Positions 16,518 through 26,931 of a DNA stretch of 64,000 nucleotides are shown here, in pieces. Within the stretch, counting starts at the first letter, position 1. Each line of letters begins with the position of its first letter. The position numbers and the translations under genes are program-made. The notes under the pieces are model-generated. The model did no database searches. It saw nothing but the letters and a program-made list of their open reading frames with translations, and was not told the origin of the DNA. This DNA is from Billgrantia desiderata (lineage in GTDB: Bacteria > Pseudomonadota > Gammaproteobacteria > Pseudomonadales > Halomonadaceae): assembly GCA_011742915.1 (NCBI GenBank), contig JAAQTN010000029.1, positions 1 to 64,000 on the forward strand, written 5' to 3'.

Positions 16518-19109
16518 TCAGAGTCGATAATGAGTGATCAGCGCCTCGACCTCTTCACGCAGGCGAGACGACTCGGCCCCTTGGGACAGCCTCTGCAGCA
16601 GAGGACGAGCACGTTCGACCTCGCCGCTTTCCAGCAAACGGCGAGCTTCGCTCAGCTCATCCCACTGGGCGGACTCGCCCGGGGTGGCGCCATTATCCCG
16701 GTCCAGCGGCGGGAAGGCCACCTCCTCCACCTCCCACCGATCCTCCTCGTCGAGAGAAGGCTCTTCACGAGGAGACGGCTCGCTTTCAGAGGCTGACAGC
16801 GAGTCGTCAAGCGCATCCATCCGGGGAAACTCGATGCTCGGCTGCATCGGTGTCTCCACCCTGGGAGTCGGTTCCGGGTCGAGGCGGGGAGGCCGATAGT
16901 CGATGACATCCCACTCGATGGGCGACGCCTGCTGCGATGGACGCGTCGGTGGCGCCTCTTCCTCTGGCGTTGCCAAGGGCTCCTCGTCCGGCCTATCGCC
17001 GCTCGGCGCATCCGTCGCGGCAGCTGCCTCGGTCGTCTCCCGACCCCGGGCAAGCGGTGGGAAGATGCCCTCGTCGGTCGCACCCTCTCCATCTGCCGGC
17101 ACGTCATCTCGAGAGCGCTCGAGCGTGGTCTCTTCGGCTGACACCTCTTCAGACATGCCGTCAGCGGGCGTGGCCTCGTGACGGCGCTCGTGCAGCTCCT
17201 CCTCCGTCGGCTCATCAATCTCTCGGGCCACACCGGCTCGCTCGTTCTCGCCTTGACGCCTGGCCATCAGTCTCGCCGCTTCGGCCAGCAGAGTGGAGTC
17301 GCCGGTTTCGGCGAGCGTCTGCATCTCTTCCTCGGCAGCCTGCCAGTTACCTTGCTCCACATGGACATTGAGCAGCTTGAGGCGCTGGTCATGGCGCTCG
17401 GGATCCCGGGCGAGACTGGCCTCGAGAATTTCCCTGGCCTGATCGTAGCGACCATATGCCATGAAGATGTCGGCTTCGCTGATGGCCTCTGCCTGTGGCA
17501 TCGCCGGGCGCGGCGTCTCGCGCTCTTGCGACTCGTCATCGCCAATGATCATACCCGGCGCCAGAGGCGGCATCATGGTGGCAGCCGGGCTCGGCGGCGA
17601 CGCCACGTCGGAAGGCGGCACGCCATGAACCATGCTGGGCATGGAGACACTTCCCATCTCGGCCGCGGCATGGCGTTGACGCCGGCGCACCCACAGCCAC
17701 AGGCCCAACAACGCGGCGAGACCGGCTCCACCCAGCAGCAGATTACGGTCGATGGCAGCGGGATGGACGGCTCCCCACCAGGGCGTCTCTTCGGTCTGAC
17801 CCTCCGGCTGTACCACGACGCTGCCAATCCCCGTGCCCGTGTCCGCTCTGCCATCGGCGAGCAGGGCCGCCAGCTGTTCGCGCATCGTCTCGACTTCGTC
17901 GCGCAGCTCGCCGAGCTCCTGCTGCAGGGCGTCGCGCTCGACCTGCACCTCTTCCAGCGCAGCATGACTCTCCTGCCAGCGCTGCTCGAGCAGCGCAAGG
18001 CGCGGCTCGCTCTGCCCAAGCGCCAGCTCCCCGCCCCCCAGTGCCGATAGCACGTCGGCATCGAGGTTGCGATCGGCCGCATTCGCCCCCTGCCGCGCAG
18101 CCTCGGCCGCCAGCTCTTCGTCGCTGAGCAGCGTAAGCCGCGGAGCGGCAGTATCGCCAGCCTCCGCAGCAGGCGTGGCAGTATCGGCCAAAGCAGGTGG
18201 TGCCGGCTCGGGTTCGGCCGCCGCGACCCGCTCGGCCGCCTCGGTCGCAGCGGTGGCCACCTGTACGCTTTCAGCAGCAGGAGCCGACGGCCCCAGGGGA
18301 ACGCGTGCGGGAGCGCCGCTACCGCGATTGGCCCAGGCCTGGTTCATCGCCTGAACGATGTGATCGGCCTGGGCACCGGTGCGAGCAGCGATGGCTTCAC
18401 GTGACGGCACGACGAGGGTATGGCCGGCACGCATGGCGTTGATATTGCCCGAGGGGAAGGCATCCGGATTGGCCTCGACCAGCGCCACCATCATCTGGTT
18501 CATGCTGATTCCGCTGTCGGGCCGCAGGCGCCCGGCCACCGACCACAGCGTATCGCCGCTGCCCACCCACGCAGTGCCTGCCGTCATGGGTTGGCTTGCA
18601 AGCGCAGCGGAAGGCTGGGCAGCAGGCTCGGCAGTCGGCTGAGCAACTCGCCCCGAGACCTGAGCGACAGGCTGGGAGCGACGGCTCGAACCGCTGACCA
18701 GCACGGGCATGCTGTCATAATCCGGTGGATCCAGCAGCAGGGTGACCTCTCGCAGCTGTGTCCCGCTGGGCCAGTCGAAACGCAGCAGCAAGTCCATCCA
18801 GGGTTCGCGCACCACCCGCTCACTAGCGAGGGTCACCACCCACTGGTCTTGACGCACCTCCACATCGGCTCTCACGCTGGCCGCCAGCGGTGTACGCAAC
18901 AAACCGGCCGACTCGAATTCACGCGAGTCCGCGACGCTGATCCGCAGAAGCTCGGGATCGAGCCCTGCCGTATCGGTGAGCGGAATCACAGCGCGCAGCG
19001 GTGCGTTCAGGGTGGAACGAACATCGACTTCACCGATACCCAGTGCCAGCGCCGGTGGGCTGACGGCCGAAAGCGACAGCAGCACGGCCAGTGACAACTT
19101 ACGTCTCAT
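16518..19109 (-). CDS. fimV: FimV/HubP polar hub protein
   Basis: An 863-residue bitopic protein of the FimV/HubP family, which organises the cell pole and supports type IV pili and flagella. It has a signal peptide (MRRKLSLAVLLSLSAVSPPALA), the N-terminal FimV domain from LGIGEVDVRSTLNAPL, a LysM-like peptidoglycan-binding region (VGSGDTLWSVAGRL to AGHTLVVPS), a coiled coil (LEEVQVERDALQQELGEL), one transmembrane helix (LLLGGAGLAALLGLWLWV) and a highly acidic cytoplasmic part with TPR-like helices. The C-terminus (SEARRLLESGEVERARPLL) matches the conserved FimV tail. The frame extends to 19241, but ATG 19109 gives the signal peptide and has AAGG upstream. It lies between asd and truA as in Pseudomonas. 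Confidence 0.9.
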   Translation of the reverse strand: MRRKLSLAVLLSLSAVSPPALALGIGEVDVRSTLNAPLRAVIPLTDTAGLDPELLRISVADSREFESAGLLRTPLAASVRADVEVRQDQWVVTLASERVVREPWMDLLLRFDWPSGTQLREVTLLLDPPDYDSMPVLVSGSSRRSQPVAQVSGRVAQPTAEPAAQPSAALASQPMTAGTAWVGSGDTLWSVAGRLRPDSGISMNQMMVALVEANPDAFPSGNINAMRAGHTLVVPSREAIAARTGAQADHIVQAMNQAWANRGSGAPARVPLGPSAPAAESVQVATAATEAAERVAAAEPEPAPPALADTATPAAEAGDTAAPRLTLLSDEELAAEAARQGANAADRNLDADVLSALGGGELALGQSEPRLALLEQRWQESHAALEEVQVERDALQQELGELRDEVETMREQLAALLADGRADTGTGIGSVVVQPEGQTEETPWWGAVHPAAIDRNLLLGGAGLAALLGLWLWVRRRQRHAAAEMGSVSMPSMVHGVPPSDVASPPSPAATMMPPLAPGMIIGDDESQERETPRPAMPQAEAISEADIFMAYGRYDQAREILEASLARDPERHDQRLKLLNVHVEQGNWQAAEEEMQTLAETGDSTLLAEAARLMARRQGENERAGVAREIDEPTEEELHERRHEATPADGMSEEVSAEETTLERSRDDVPADGEGATDEGIFPPLARGRETTEAAAATDAPSGDRPDEEPLATPEEEAPPTRPSQQASPIEWDVIDYRPPRLDPEPTPRVETPMQPSIEFPRMDALDDSLSASESEPSPREEPSLDEEDRWEVEEVAFPPLDRDNGATPGESAQWDELSEARRLLESGEVERARPLLQRLSQGAESSRLREEVEALITHYRL

Positions 19110-19270
19110 CGAATTCCCTTGCGTTACCCGCTTGCTTATGAAACGCCCGGTTCTTGTAATGCCGGCATTTAGAACATGACGAAATATGTACCACATTTGC
19201 TCCCTGCCTGCGCCACCCCGGCAGATACGCATGGAAGCCATTTCGTCACTGCTACCGCCCTCATATGCAA

Positions 19271-19300
19271 ACGGGGCACCTCCATAAGGAGATGCCCCGT
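19271..19300 (-). terminator. Intrinsic terminator after asd
   Basis: A long hairpin: ACGGGGCA pairs with TGCCCCGT, and CTCC with GGAG inside it, around an ATAA loop. It is followed on the minus strand by TTTGCAT. It begins 20 bp after the asd stop, so it should end asd transcription and separate it from fimV. Confidence 0.75.
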
Positions 19301-19319
19301 CCTTGGCACTGCGAATGGA

Positions 19320-20432
19320 TCACTGCTCGCGCAGGATCTTCAGCATCCGCTTGAGTGGCTCGGCCGCGCCCCATAGCAACTGGTCGCCGGCGGTGAAGGC
19401 CGTGAGATATTCGCCGCCCATGTTCAGCTTTCGCAGGCGACCCACCGGGACGCTCAAGGTACCGGTGACGACCGAGGGCGTCAGCCCGGCGATGGTGGCT
19501 TCCTTGTCGTTGGGGATCACCTTGACCCACTCGTTGTGCTTGGCGATGCGCTCCTCGATTTCATCTATCGGCACATCTTTCTTCAACTTGATGGTAAAGG
19601 CCTGGCTATGAGAACGCATGGCACCGATGCGCACGCAGATACCGTCGATGGGTACCGGATTGTCCTGGATACCCAGAATCTTGTTGGTCTCGACGCTGCC
19701 CTTCCACTCTTCGCGGCTCTGGCCGTTGTCGAGCTTGGTGTCGATCCAGGGCAGCAGGCTGCCGGCCAGTGGCGCAGTGAAATTATCGATCGGGAAATCG
19801 CCGCCACGCATGGCCTGGGTGACCTTGCGGTCGATCTCGAGAATGGCACTGGCGGGATCGTTCAGCTCATCGGCGACACAATCGCGCAGCGCACCCATCT
19901 GCAGCAGCAACTCGCGCATGTGCTTGGCACCGGAACCGGAAGCAGCCTGGTAGGTCATGGAGGTCATCCATTCGATCAGGTCGGCCTCGAACAGGCCACC
20001 CAGCCCCATCAGCATCAGGCTGACGGTACAGTTGCCGCCAACGAAGGTCTTGGCACCACGCGCCAGTTGGTCGTCGATGACGCGGCGGTTGACCGGGTCG
20101 AGCACGATGGTCGCCTCGTCCTCCATGCGCAGGGTGCTGGCCGCATCGATCCAGTAGCCCTTCCAGCCACTGCCGCGCAGGTCGCCGTACACCTGCTTGG
20201 TGTAGTCGCCGCCCTGGCAGGTGATCACGACATCCAGCGCCTTGAGCTCGTCGATGTTGGTGGCATCCTTGAGCGGAGGAACGTCGACGCCGATATCCGG
20301 GCCGGGCTTGCCGACCTGAGAGGTGGTGAAGAAGATCGGCTCGATGCCGTCGAAATCACCATCCTCCTGCATACGCTGCATGAGCACGGAGCCCACCATG
20401 CCGCGCCAACCGACGAAACCGACTTTCAACAT
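19320..20432 (-). CDS. asd: Aspartate-semialdehyde dehydrogenase
   Basis: Reduces aspartyl phosphate with NADPH in the pathway to lysine, threonine, methionine and diaminopimelate. The N-terminal nucleotide-binding loop is [14 protein letters not shown], and the catalytic cysteine is C135 in [13 protein letters not shown], the same number as in E. coli. The length is 370 residues. The open frame continues upstream to 20672, but ATG 20432 has AGGAGG at good spacing and begins exactly at the family start. A strong terminator follows. Upstream, the second lasso island has been inserted between asd and leuB, which lie close together in Pseudomonas. Confidence 0.96.
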   Translation of the reverse strand: MLKVGFVGWRGMVGSVLMQRMQEDGDFDGIEPIFFTTSQVGKPGPDIGVDVPPLKDATNIDELKALDVVITCQGGDYTKQVYGDLRGSGWKGYWIDAASTLRMEDEATIVLDPVNRRVIDDQLARGAKTFVGGNCTVSLMLMGLGGLFEADLIEWMTSMTYQAASGSGAKHMRELLLQMGALRDCVADELNDPASAILEIDRKVTQAMRGGDFPIDNFTAPLAGSLLPWIDTKLDNGQSREEWKGSVETNKILGIQDNPVPIDGICVRIGAMRSHSQAFTIKLKKDVPIDEIEERIAKHNEWVKVIPNDKEATIAGLTPSVVTGTLSVPVGRLRKLNMGGEYLTAFTAGDQLLWGAAEPLKRMLKILREQ

Positions 20433-20820
20433 GTGAAGTCCTCCTGAAGAGTATGAGGCCAATAGTATACATGACCCGAGCCCACCTCGCAGGCGGGCCC
20501 GAGCGCCAGAGTCACAGCAATGGTAGTGTCGGCACCGATTCGCGCAGGCGTGGGCGAAAGCGGGATGCGTCCCCTCGCAGGCAAATATCCGCGGTCCTGA
20601 GGCCACCGTCCAGCATTTTGAGGGCCTCCGGGCCCATCGCACTGCGGGAACGGATACGCGGCGGCGGGCCACCTGCCTAGACTCCGAACAGGCACCTGGC
20701 GCAGCCCGCGAAAATGTAATATCAAGTAACAGGACACCCCTCTCGACGGCCAGCGCATCGATCGGCTAGGGTCTGCGCCGCCTTGAGCAGCAAAGGACTA
20801 CCCGCTGGAGGATCGCCACG
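20433..20820. other. Intergenic region between asd and the nucleotidyltransferase gene
   Basis: A 388-bp divergent gap with no convincing gene. On the minus strand TATACT (20464-20469) is a good -10 for asd, though no clear -35 was found. On the plus strand TGTAATAT (20715-20722) is a possible extended -10 for the second lasso island, also without a good -35. GGAGG nine bases before 20821 is the ribosome binding site of the nucleotidyltransferase gene. Confidence 0.45.
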
Positions 20821-22059
20821 ATGCTTCAAGACAGTGTCCGCCCCGGCAATGCGAGGCCTGCCATAGCGACCAGGCCCGGCTCTCCGTCGCCGATGCTGCG
20901 TTTGCTGTTTCTCCTCGCCAGGCTGGAGCTTACGGCGGAGCAGGAGCGACAGGCAGTCGCTCTCTGTTCCGCCATCGACGACTGGGCCGAGTTGGTACGC
21001 CTTGCCCAGGACACCTACCTGTTGCCCATCGCCTATCGCCATCTGGACCGGCTCGCCCCACCCGCGCTGCCCCCGCACACGATGGCACAGCTACGTGGCG
21101 AAAGCCTGATGCTGGTAGCAGACAATCTGCGAGTGGCTGCCGAGCAGAAGCGGCTGGTGCACGAGCTTCTCGACCCGTTGCAGGTCCCGTACCTCTTCTT
21201 CAAGGGCCCGGCGCTCGCCGCACGCTACTATGACGCCCCTGGTTTGCGGTGCTGTGGCGACATCGACCTACTGATCCCCCGCGACCGGCTTGTCGACCTG
21301 CTTGCCAGAGCGCTGCAGAGCGGGTACCAGCCCAGCGAGCCACCGTGGCTGACCGCGGACAGGACCGCGCTGGAGTTCGCCATCGATCGGCAACCCATCA
21401 TCAACATCGTGACGCCGGGCGGTGTCGAAGTCGAAGTGCATTGCCAGCTCGACAAACAGGCCGCGCTCTATGACACCGAAGCTATTCTTGCGACTCGCGA
21501 GCCTCTGCAAGTGGGCGATACCGTTCTTCATGTCATGCCGACCCACGAGCTGTTCGTCTATCTTTGTCTGCACAACACGCGTCATTACTGGTCGCACCTG
21601 CACTGGCTGGTCGATCTGGACGCATTGCAACGCCACCCCGATTTCGACCTGAGAGCCGTGCATGCCTGTGCCAGTCAGCGTGGCCTGACCGCCACCGTCG
21701 ACGCGAGCCTGGAGCTGAGTGCACTGCTGGCCAGCCCGGATTTGGACGCTGCGGCCAAGGAGCTCAGCAAGCGGGGACGCGCTCTGTATCAGGCCTGCCT
21801 GGCCACGCTCCAGGGCGGGCTCGAGGCCGAACTGGCGCTGCGCCGCAAGCGGCCCGCTCCCGAGTTTGCCTTCCATTGGCAAACCACCATGCGCTACCGA
21901 ATCGCGAGTCGCCTGAGACGCTGGGTGCAGCCCTTTCGGCCCAGTTATTTCGACTATGCCAGCCGCCCTCTCCCACCGAGCTGGCAATGGCTCTACTACG
22001 TCACGCATCCCTGCCGCAAGTTGCGTAACCTGATCCTGTCGCGGAGGTCACGCTCATGA
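20821..22059 (+). CDS. Nucleotidyltransferase family protein of the lasso cluster
   Basis: A 412-residue protein of the NTP_transf_5 type. The core is VPYLFFKGPALAARYYDAPG (about 123-142), then CGDIDLLI (D147, D149), the acidic pair of the nucleotidyltransferase fold, and a distal acidic segment VEVEVHCQL. Helical C-terminal half with a basic tail. Members of this family accompany HprK-like kinases in lasso clusters; in the pseudomycoidin cluster PsmN is linked to glycosylation of the phosphorylated peptide. Here it is followed 22 bp later by the exporter, whereas the kinase gene lies 9 kb away beyond asd-fimV-truA. GGAGG is well placed before ATG 20821. Exact reaction unknown. Confidence 0.72.
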   Translation: MLQDSVRPGNARPAIATRPGSPSPMLRLLFLLARLELTAEQERQAVALCSAIDDWAELVRLAQDTYLLPIAYRHLDRLAPPALPPHTMAQLRGESLMLVADNLRVAAEQKRLVHELLDPLQVPYLFFKGPALAARYYDAPGLRCCGDIDLLIPRDRLVDLLARALQSGYQPSEPPWLTADRTALEFAIDRQPIINIVTPGGVEVEVHCQLDKQAALYDTEAILATREPLQVGDTVLHVMPTHELFVYLCLHNTRHYWSHLHWLVDLDALQRHPDFDLRAVHACASQRGLTATVDASLELSALLASPDLDAAAKELSKRGRALYQACLATLQGGLEAELALRRKRPAPEFAFHWQTTMRYRIASRLRRWVQPFRPSYFDYASRPLPPSWQWLYYVTHPCRKLRNLILSRRSRS

Positions 22060-22081
22060 CTCACGCCCTGGCCAAGCACAA

Positions 22082-23905
22082 ATGGTGAACCTTCGGAAGC
22101 TCCTGGCTCCCGTAGAGACCCTCAGGGCCATCCTGCCCCTGCTGTGGAAGAGTAGCCGGAAATGGACGCTATTGAGCACTCTGTTCATGGTGATGGAGGC
22201 ATGCCTGGGCCTGGCCGTCCTCTATTTGCTCAAACAACTGGTGGATGTCGTCACTCAGCTTCTCGGCGACGCTGCCTCGCCGGACAGCTTCGCTCCCGTG
22301 CTTTGGTATGTCGCCCTGACAGGCGTCACGACGCTCGCCTTCATCGCGGTACGCGCCCTGTCGAACCTGGCCAAGGAGATACAGGCCCTGCTGGTGGCCG
22401 ACCATATCGACCAGGAGATACATGCCCGGGCAGTGGCGGCCGACCTCGCTTTCTATGAAAGTCCGCGCTACTTCGACACCCTCGAACGCGCGCGGGAAGC
22501 GGGTAGCCACCGGCCGGTCCAGGTGGTCAGCAATCTCATGATGCTGGTGCGCAACGGCATCATGCTGGCGGCCATCGCGGGGTTGATTGTGTCACTCAAT
22601 TGGCTGTTGCTGCCGATATTGGCGATCGCCATCGTTCCGGCACTACTGGTGAGACTGCATTTCACCCGGCATCTTTACGACTGGCAGCTGCGACGCACGC
22701 AGATGGAGCGTCGCGCCGGCTATCTCGACTGGCTGATGACCTCGAATCACCACGCCAAGGAGCTGCGTCTCTATCAGCTAGGCGACCATCTAAGGAGCAG
22801 CTACGGCAGGCTACGCAGTCAGATCCGGCGCGAACGCGTGGACATCACTCAACGCCGCACGCGGATCGAGGTGGCCGTGGGCGCCGTCGCCACCACCGCC
22901 TTCTTCGGCGCCCTGGCCTATCTGGCCTGGCAAACCGCAGAGGGCTACAACAGCGTCGGCGACCTGGTGCTGTTCCTGCTGATCTTTCAACGCGCCCAGT
23001 CAATGGGGCAGGATCTGGTCCACCAGCTTTCCAATCTCTATGAAGACCACCTTTTCATGGGGCTGTTGCTCGAGTTCCTGGCCGTTCGCCCGGTCATCTC
23101 CGACCCCGCCCAGCCCGTGCCGATACCCGAGCCGATGCGTGAGGGAATTCGGTTTCACGACGTCAGCTTTCACTATCCCGGCTGCACCGCTCCCGCGCTA
23201 CGTCATATCGACCTGAGCATCGCCCCGGGCCAGATCGTGGCGCTGGTGGGCACCAACGGCTCCGGCAAGACCTCGCTGATCAAGTTGCTCTGCCGCCTCT
23301 ACGACCCGACGGCAGGCAAGATAACGCTGGATGGCGTCGACATACGCGACTACGGGCTGGAAGACTACCGCCGCCTGTTCAGCGTGATCTTCCAGGATTA
23401 CTCTCACTACGCCGAGTCGGCTGGAGAGAACATTCGTTTTGGCGATATCCAGGCACCTCGCGACACCCCGGCCGTGAGATCGGCGGCGCGCAAGGCCGAT
23501 GCCAATGGCTTCATACAGGGGCTCTCAGCCGGCTACGATACCCCATTGACCCGTATGTTCGACGACGGCCAGGAGATCAGCATTGGCCAGTGGCAAAAAG
23601 TCGCCTTGGCGCGGGCTTTCATGCAGCAGCAGTCCAACGTCATCATTCTCGACGAACCCACCAGCGCGCTGGATCCGGGCGCCGAGTTCCAGCTGTTCGA
23701 GAATTTTCGCGAGCGGATCGATCACCGAGCTGCACTCATCATCAGCCACCGGCTTTCGACCGTGCGCATGGCCGATCGTATCTATGTGATGGAGGAAGGA
23801 GTGATATGCGAGAGCGGGACCCATGATGAGCTGATCCGGCGGGGCGGCATCTACTGTCGTCTGTTCAACCAGCAGGCGCACCACTATCGCGAAGTGGGCG
23901 CCTGA
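22082..23905 (+). CDS. ABC exporter (permease-ATPase), lasso D protein
   Basis: A 607-residue half-transporter. About six transmembrane helices occupy residues 15-310; the ATPase domain begins near 345. Walker A is VGTNGSGKTSLIKLL (about 388-402), the signature is ISIGQWQKVALARAF instead of LSGGQ, Walker B is NVIILDEPTSALD, and the H-loop is IISHRLSTV. There is no N-terminal C39 peptidase domain, so leader removal must come from B2, as in other lasso systems. It forms a two-gene unit with the nucleotidyltransferase and converges on B1 with a 28-bp gap. The role in exporting and giving immunity to the lasso peptide is inferred from context. Confidence 0.82.
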   Translation: MVNLRKLLAPVETLRAILPLLWKSSRKWTLLSTLFMVMEACLGLAVLYLLKQLVDVVTQLLGDAASPDSFAPVLWYVALTGVTTLAFIAVRALSNLAKEIQALLVADHIDQEIHARAVAADLAFYESPRYFDTLERAREAGSHRPVQVVSNLMMLVRNGIMLAAIAGLIVSLNWLLLPILAIAIVPALLVRLHFTRHLYDWQLRRTQMERRAGYLDWLMTSNHHAKELRLYQLGDHLRSSYGRLRSQIRRERVDITQRRTRIEVAVGAVATTAFFGALAYLAWQTAEGYNSVGDLVLFLLIFQRAQSMGQDLVHQLSNLYEDHLFMGLLLEFLAVRPVISDPAQPVPIPEPMREGIRFHDVSFHYPGCTAPALRHIDLSIAPGQIVALVGTNGSGKTSLIKLLCRLYDPTAGKITLDGVDIRDYGLEDYRRLFSVIFQDYSHYAESAGENIRFGDIQAPRDTPAVRSAARKADANGFIQGLSAGYDTPLTRMFDDGQEISIGQWQKVALARAFMQQQSNVIILDEPTSALDPGAEFQLFENFRERIDHRAALIISHRLSTVRMADRIYVMEEGVICESGTHDELIRRGGIYCRLFNQQAHHYREVGA

Positions 23906-23933
23906 GCGCCACTTCAATCGACAGCACGACCTG

Positions 23934-24206
23934 TCAGCGCGTCGTCACCAGGCCCTCGGTCTCGAGCTGCTCCAGAAACTGCAACACGTCGCGCTCACAG
24001 TTTTCACGCTCCACCGAGAACTCTGCCAGGACCCGCTCGCAGATATCCGAGACGCTCGTCTCGTCCTGAATCAGGCTCCAGATACGCCCGCCCACTGCCT
24101 GAGTACCGTAGTACATGCCCCGCTCGGCACTGAACAGCACCACATCGTCATTGACCTGTGACGCAAGCAGCGACGGATGTCGCCTCACAACCGTGGTCAT
24201 CTGCAT
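23934..24206 (-). CDS. Lasso B1 / PqqD-like leader recognition protein
   Basis: A 90-residue stand-alone PqqD-like protein: NDDVVLFSAERGMYYGTQAVGGRIW, SVSDICERVLAEF, then CERDVLQFLEQLETEGLV. Lasso B1 proteins bind the precursor leader and present it to the B2 protease. The frame opens at 24233, but ATG 24206 is chosen because GGAG lies about nine bases upstream. It lies 192 bp downstream of B2 on the same strand. A TACAAT (24251-24256, minus strand) in that gap may be the -10 of its own promoter. It is a second recognition domain besides the one fused to the phosphoribosyltransferase. Confidence 0.8.
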   Translation of the reverse strand: MQMTTVVRRHPSLLASQVNDDVVLFSAERGMYYGTQAVGGRIWSLIQDETSVSDICERVLAEFSVERENCERDVLQFLEQLETEGLVTTR

Positions 24207-24398
24207 GATGGCTGACTCCCTTGATGGCACCAAACGTCATGTGAAGAATTGTATCTTCTCGCAGACGCATCAAGCCAAGACGCACCGCCTTTTGGCACTA
24301 GACCGAAGAGAGGGGAGTTCTCATATCGACAGGCTGAGGACCAGCCTTCCAGGACAGGTACGACAGCAGCACGTAGCGTCTGCTTCTCCTGATCGACC

Positions 24399-24878
24399 TC
24401 AGCAGGTTTCGCCTTCCCGGGCGGGATAGCAGCGCACGAAGCTGGAGAGCGCCACATAGGGCTCGTCCTGATGGCCCAGCACGATTCCGCTGGCGTCCCT
24501 CACCCAGGCATGCGCCTTGAAAGTGGGGCGGCGCTGCGCATCCTGTTGCGTCAACGTGCCCAGCACCAGGCAGGAAGATATCCGCCGTCGATGCAGCATC
24601 CATTGAGCCGCCATGGCCAGCATCAGGCAGGTCAACCTGCCGCCCAGCCGGGCATTGATGGCGCTGACCGACCAGCAGATCTCCAGCGCCCGAGGATCGC
24701 GTCCGGCAGCCCTCAGTTCGACTTCGCCCTCCGCCTGCTGGCCCAGCCAGCGCGACCAGAAGCGAAACGGCAGGCCGCGCACCAGCATCCAGGCCAAGGT
24801 CAGCCACAACGCGCCCTCCAGCAGCAGGGCCTTGCGCTGCCAGGGCAAGCGAGAAAAGCGGCGGAGAGTCTTCACCAT
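24399..24878 (-). CDS. Lasso B2 / transglutaminase-like leader peptidase
   Basis: A 159-residue protein of the lasso B2 family (Transglut_core3). The catalytic cysteine is C84 in RLTCLMLAMAAQWMLHRRRI and the catalytic histidine is H123 in TFKAHAWVRDASG, the spacing expected in this family. The N-terminus has the usual basic and hydrophobic segment (LRRFSRL, then a hydrophobic stretch at about 18-34). B2 cuts the leader off the precursor so that cyclization can proceed. The start could be ATG 24890 or ATG 24878; neither has a strong ribosome site, and 24878 matches the family start better. leuB ends 121 bp further on, so this is the edge of the second island. Confidence 0.8.
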   Translation of the reverse strand: MVKTLRRFSRLPWQRKALLLEGALWLTLAWMLVRGLPFRFWSRWLGQQAEGEVELRAAGRDPRALEICWSVSAINARLGGRLTCLMLAMAAQWMLHRRRISSCLVLGTLTQQDAQRRPTFKAHAWVRDASGIVLGHQDEPYVALSSFVRCYPAREGETC

Positions 24879-24998
24879 GGCGGGCCCCATGCACGGCGAC
24901 GTACCTTGTCACCAGCGTAGTCGAGAACCCCACCCCAGTGACATGCCCATCCCGGTGAAAACCCACCGCCGCCCATCAGCACCGGCCGGCGTTGGCCA

Positions 24999-26078
<1,080 letters not shown>

Positions 26079-26114
26079 CGTTGCTTCCTTGGTTGACTAC
26101 GCCGTCGCAAGCGG

Positions 26115-26213
26115 GCGCCGGGGGCAGGCCGAAGAGGAGGTCTTTTGCCATGGATGGCAAAAGTAGCGCCCAGGGATGGGTCCACAGCGCCTCCTCGCAG
26201 GCCTGCCGCCGGA
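26115..26213 (+). repeat. Structured ~99-bp repeat, copy 1 (between leuD and leuB)
   Basis: The outer arms pair: GGCAGGCC (26123-26130) with GGCCTGCC (26200-26207), and GAGGAGG (26134-26140) with CCTCCTC (26190-26196). Inside lies a near-palindrome (26143-26162, TTTTGCCA ... TGGCAAAA) and a smaller CCCA/TGGG hairpin flanked by GCGC. Copy 2 occurs inverted at 28464-28562. The outer arm and the central palindrome differ between copies with compensating changes, so the fold seems conserved. Confidence 0.8.
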
Positions 26214-26274
26214 TCAGTCCTGCGGGGTGATGGGATCAACCCCGCACCAGCGACAGATGCAAAGTTAAGAGCGT

Positions 26275-26928
26275 TCAGGCCTGAGCGGTATCGCGGAACA
26301 GCCACGGCCGGGCCTGGCGATGCTTCACCTCGAAGGCGCGAATGGCGTCCTCGTCCTGCAGCGTGATGCCGATGTCATCGAGCCCCTCGAGCAAACAGTG
26401 CTTGCGGAAGGCGTCGACCTCGAACTCGAGGATCTCACCCGCGGGGGTGATCACCCGCTGGTTCTCCAGATCCACGTCGAGGCGGTAGCCTTCGCTGGCT
26501 TCCACCTCGCGGAACAGCCGGTCGACCACCTCCTCGGGCAGGGTGATCAGCAGCAGGCCGTTCTTGAAGGCGTTGTTGTAGAAGATGTCGGCAAAGCTCG
26601 GTGCGATCACCACGCGGAAGCCGAAATCCTCCAGCGCCCAGGGGGCGTGCTCGCGGGAGCTGCCGCAGCCGAAGTTGCGCCGTGCGAGCAGCACGCTAGC
26701 CCCCTGGTAACGCGGCTGGTTGAGCACGAAATCCGGGTTGAGCGGACGCTGCGAGCAATCCTGTCCGGGCTGCCCCTCGTCGAGGTAGCGCAGCTCGTCG
26801 AACAGATTGACGCCGAAGCCGGTGCGCTTGATCGACTTGAGAAACTGCTTGGGAATGATCAGGTCGGTGTCGACGTTGGCCCGGTCGAGCGGCGCGACGA
26901 GCCCTTCGGTGCGTTCGAACTTTCTCAT
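26275..26928 (-). CDS. leuD: 3-Isopropylmalate dehydratase small subunit
   Basis: The swivelling aconitase-like small subunit that combines with LeuC to isomerise 2-isopropylmalate to 3-isopropylmalate. The 217-residue protein has the typical N-terminus ([20 protein letters not shown]) and the conserved [14 protein letters not shown] block. It starts 3 bp after the leuC stop, so translation of the two subunits is probably coupled. Confidence 0.96.
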   Translation of the reverse strand: MRKFERTEGLVAPLDRANVDTDLIIPKQFLKSIKRTGFGVNLFDELRYLDEGQPGQDCSQRPLNPDFVLNQPRYQGASVLLARRNFGCGSSREHAPWALEDFGFRVVIAPSFADIFYNNAFKNGLLLITLPEEVVDRLFREVEASEGYRLDVDLENQRVITPAGEILEFEVDAFRKHCLLEGLDDIGITLQDEDAIRAFEVKHRQARPWLFRDTAQA

Positions 26929-26931
26929 GGC

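Noticed and set aside
24207..24398. Possible second lasso precursor between B2 and B1
   Set aside because: Short frames there (for example one starting near 24270) lack the Y-x2-P-x-L ... G ... T leader pattern and a core Asp/Glu at a suitable distance.
24298..24966. Alternative minus-strand frame over the B2 gene
   Set aside because: It overlaps the B2 frame, which has the catalytic Cys/His motifs of the family; the alternative has none.
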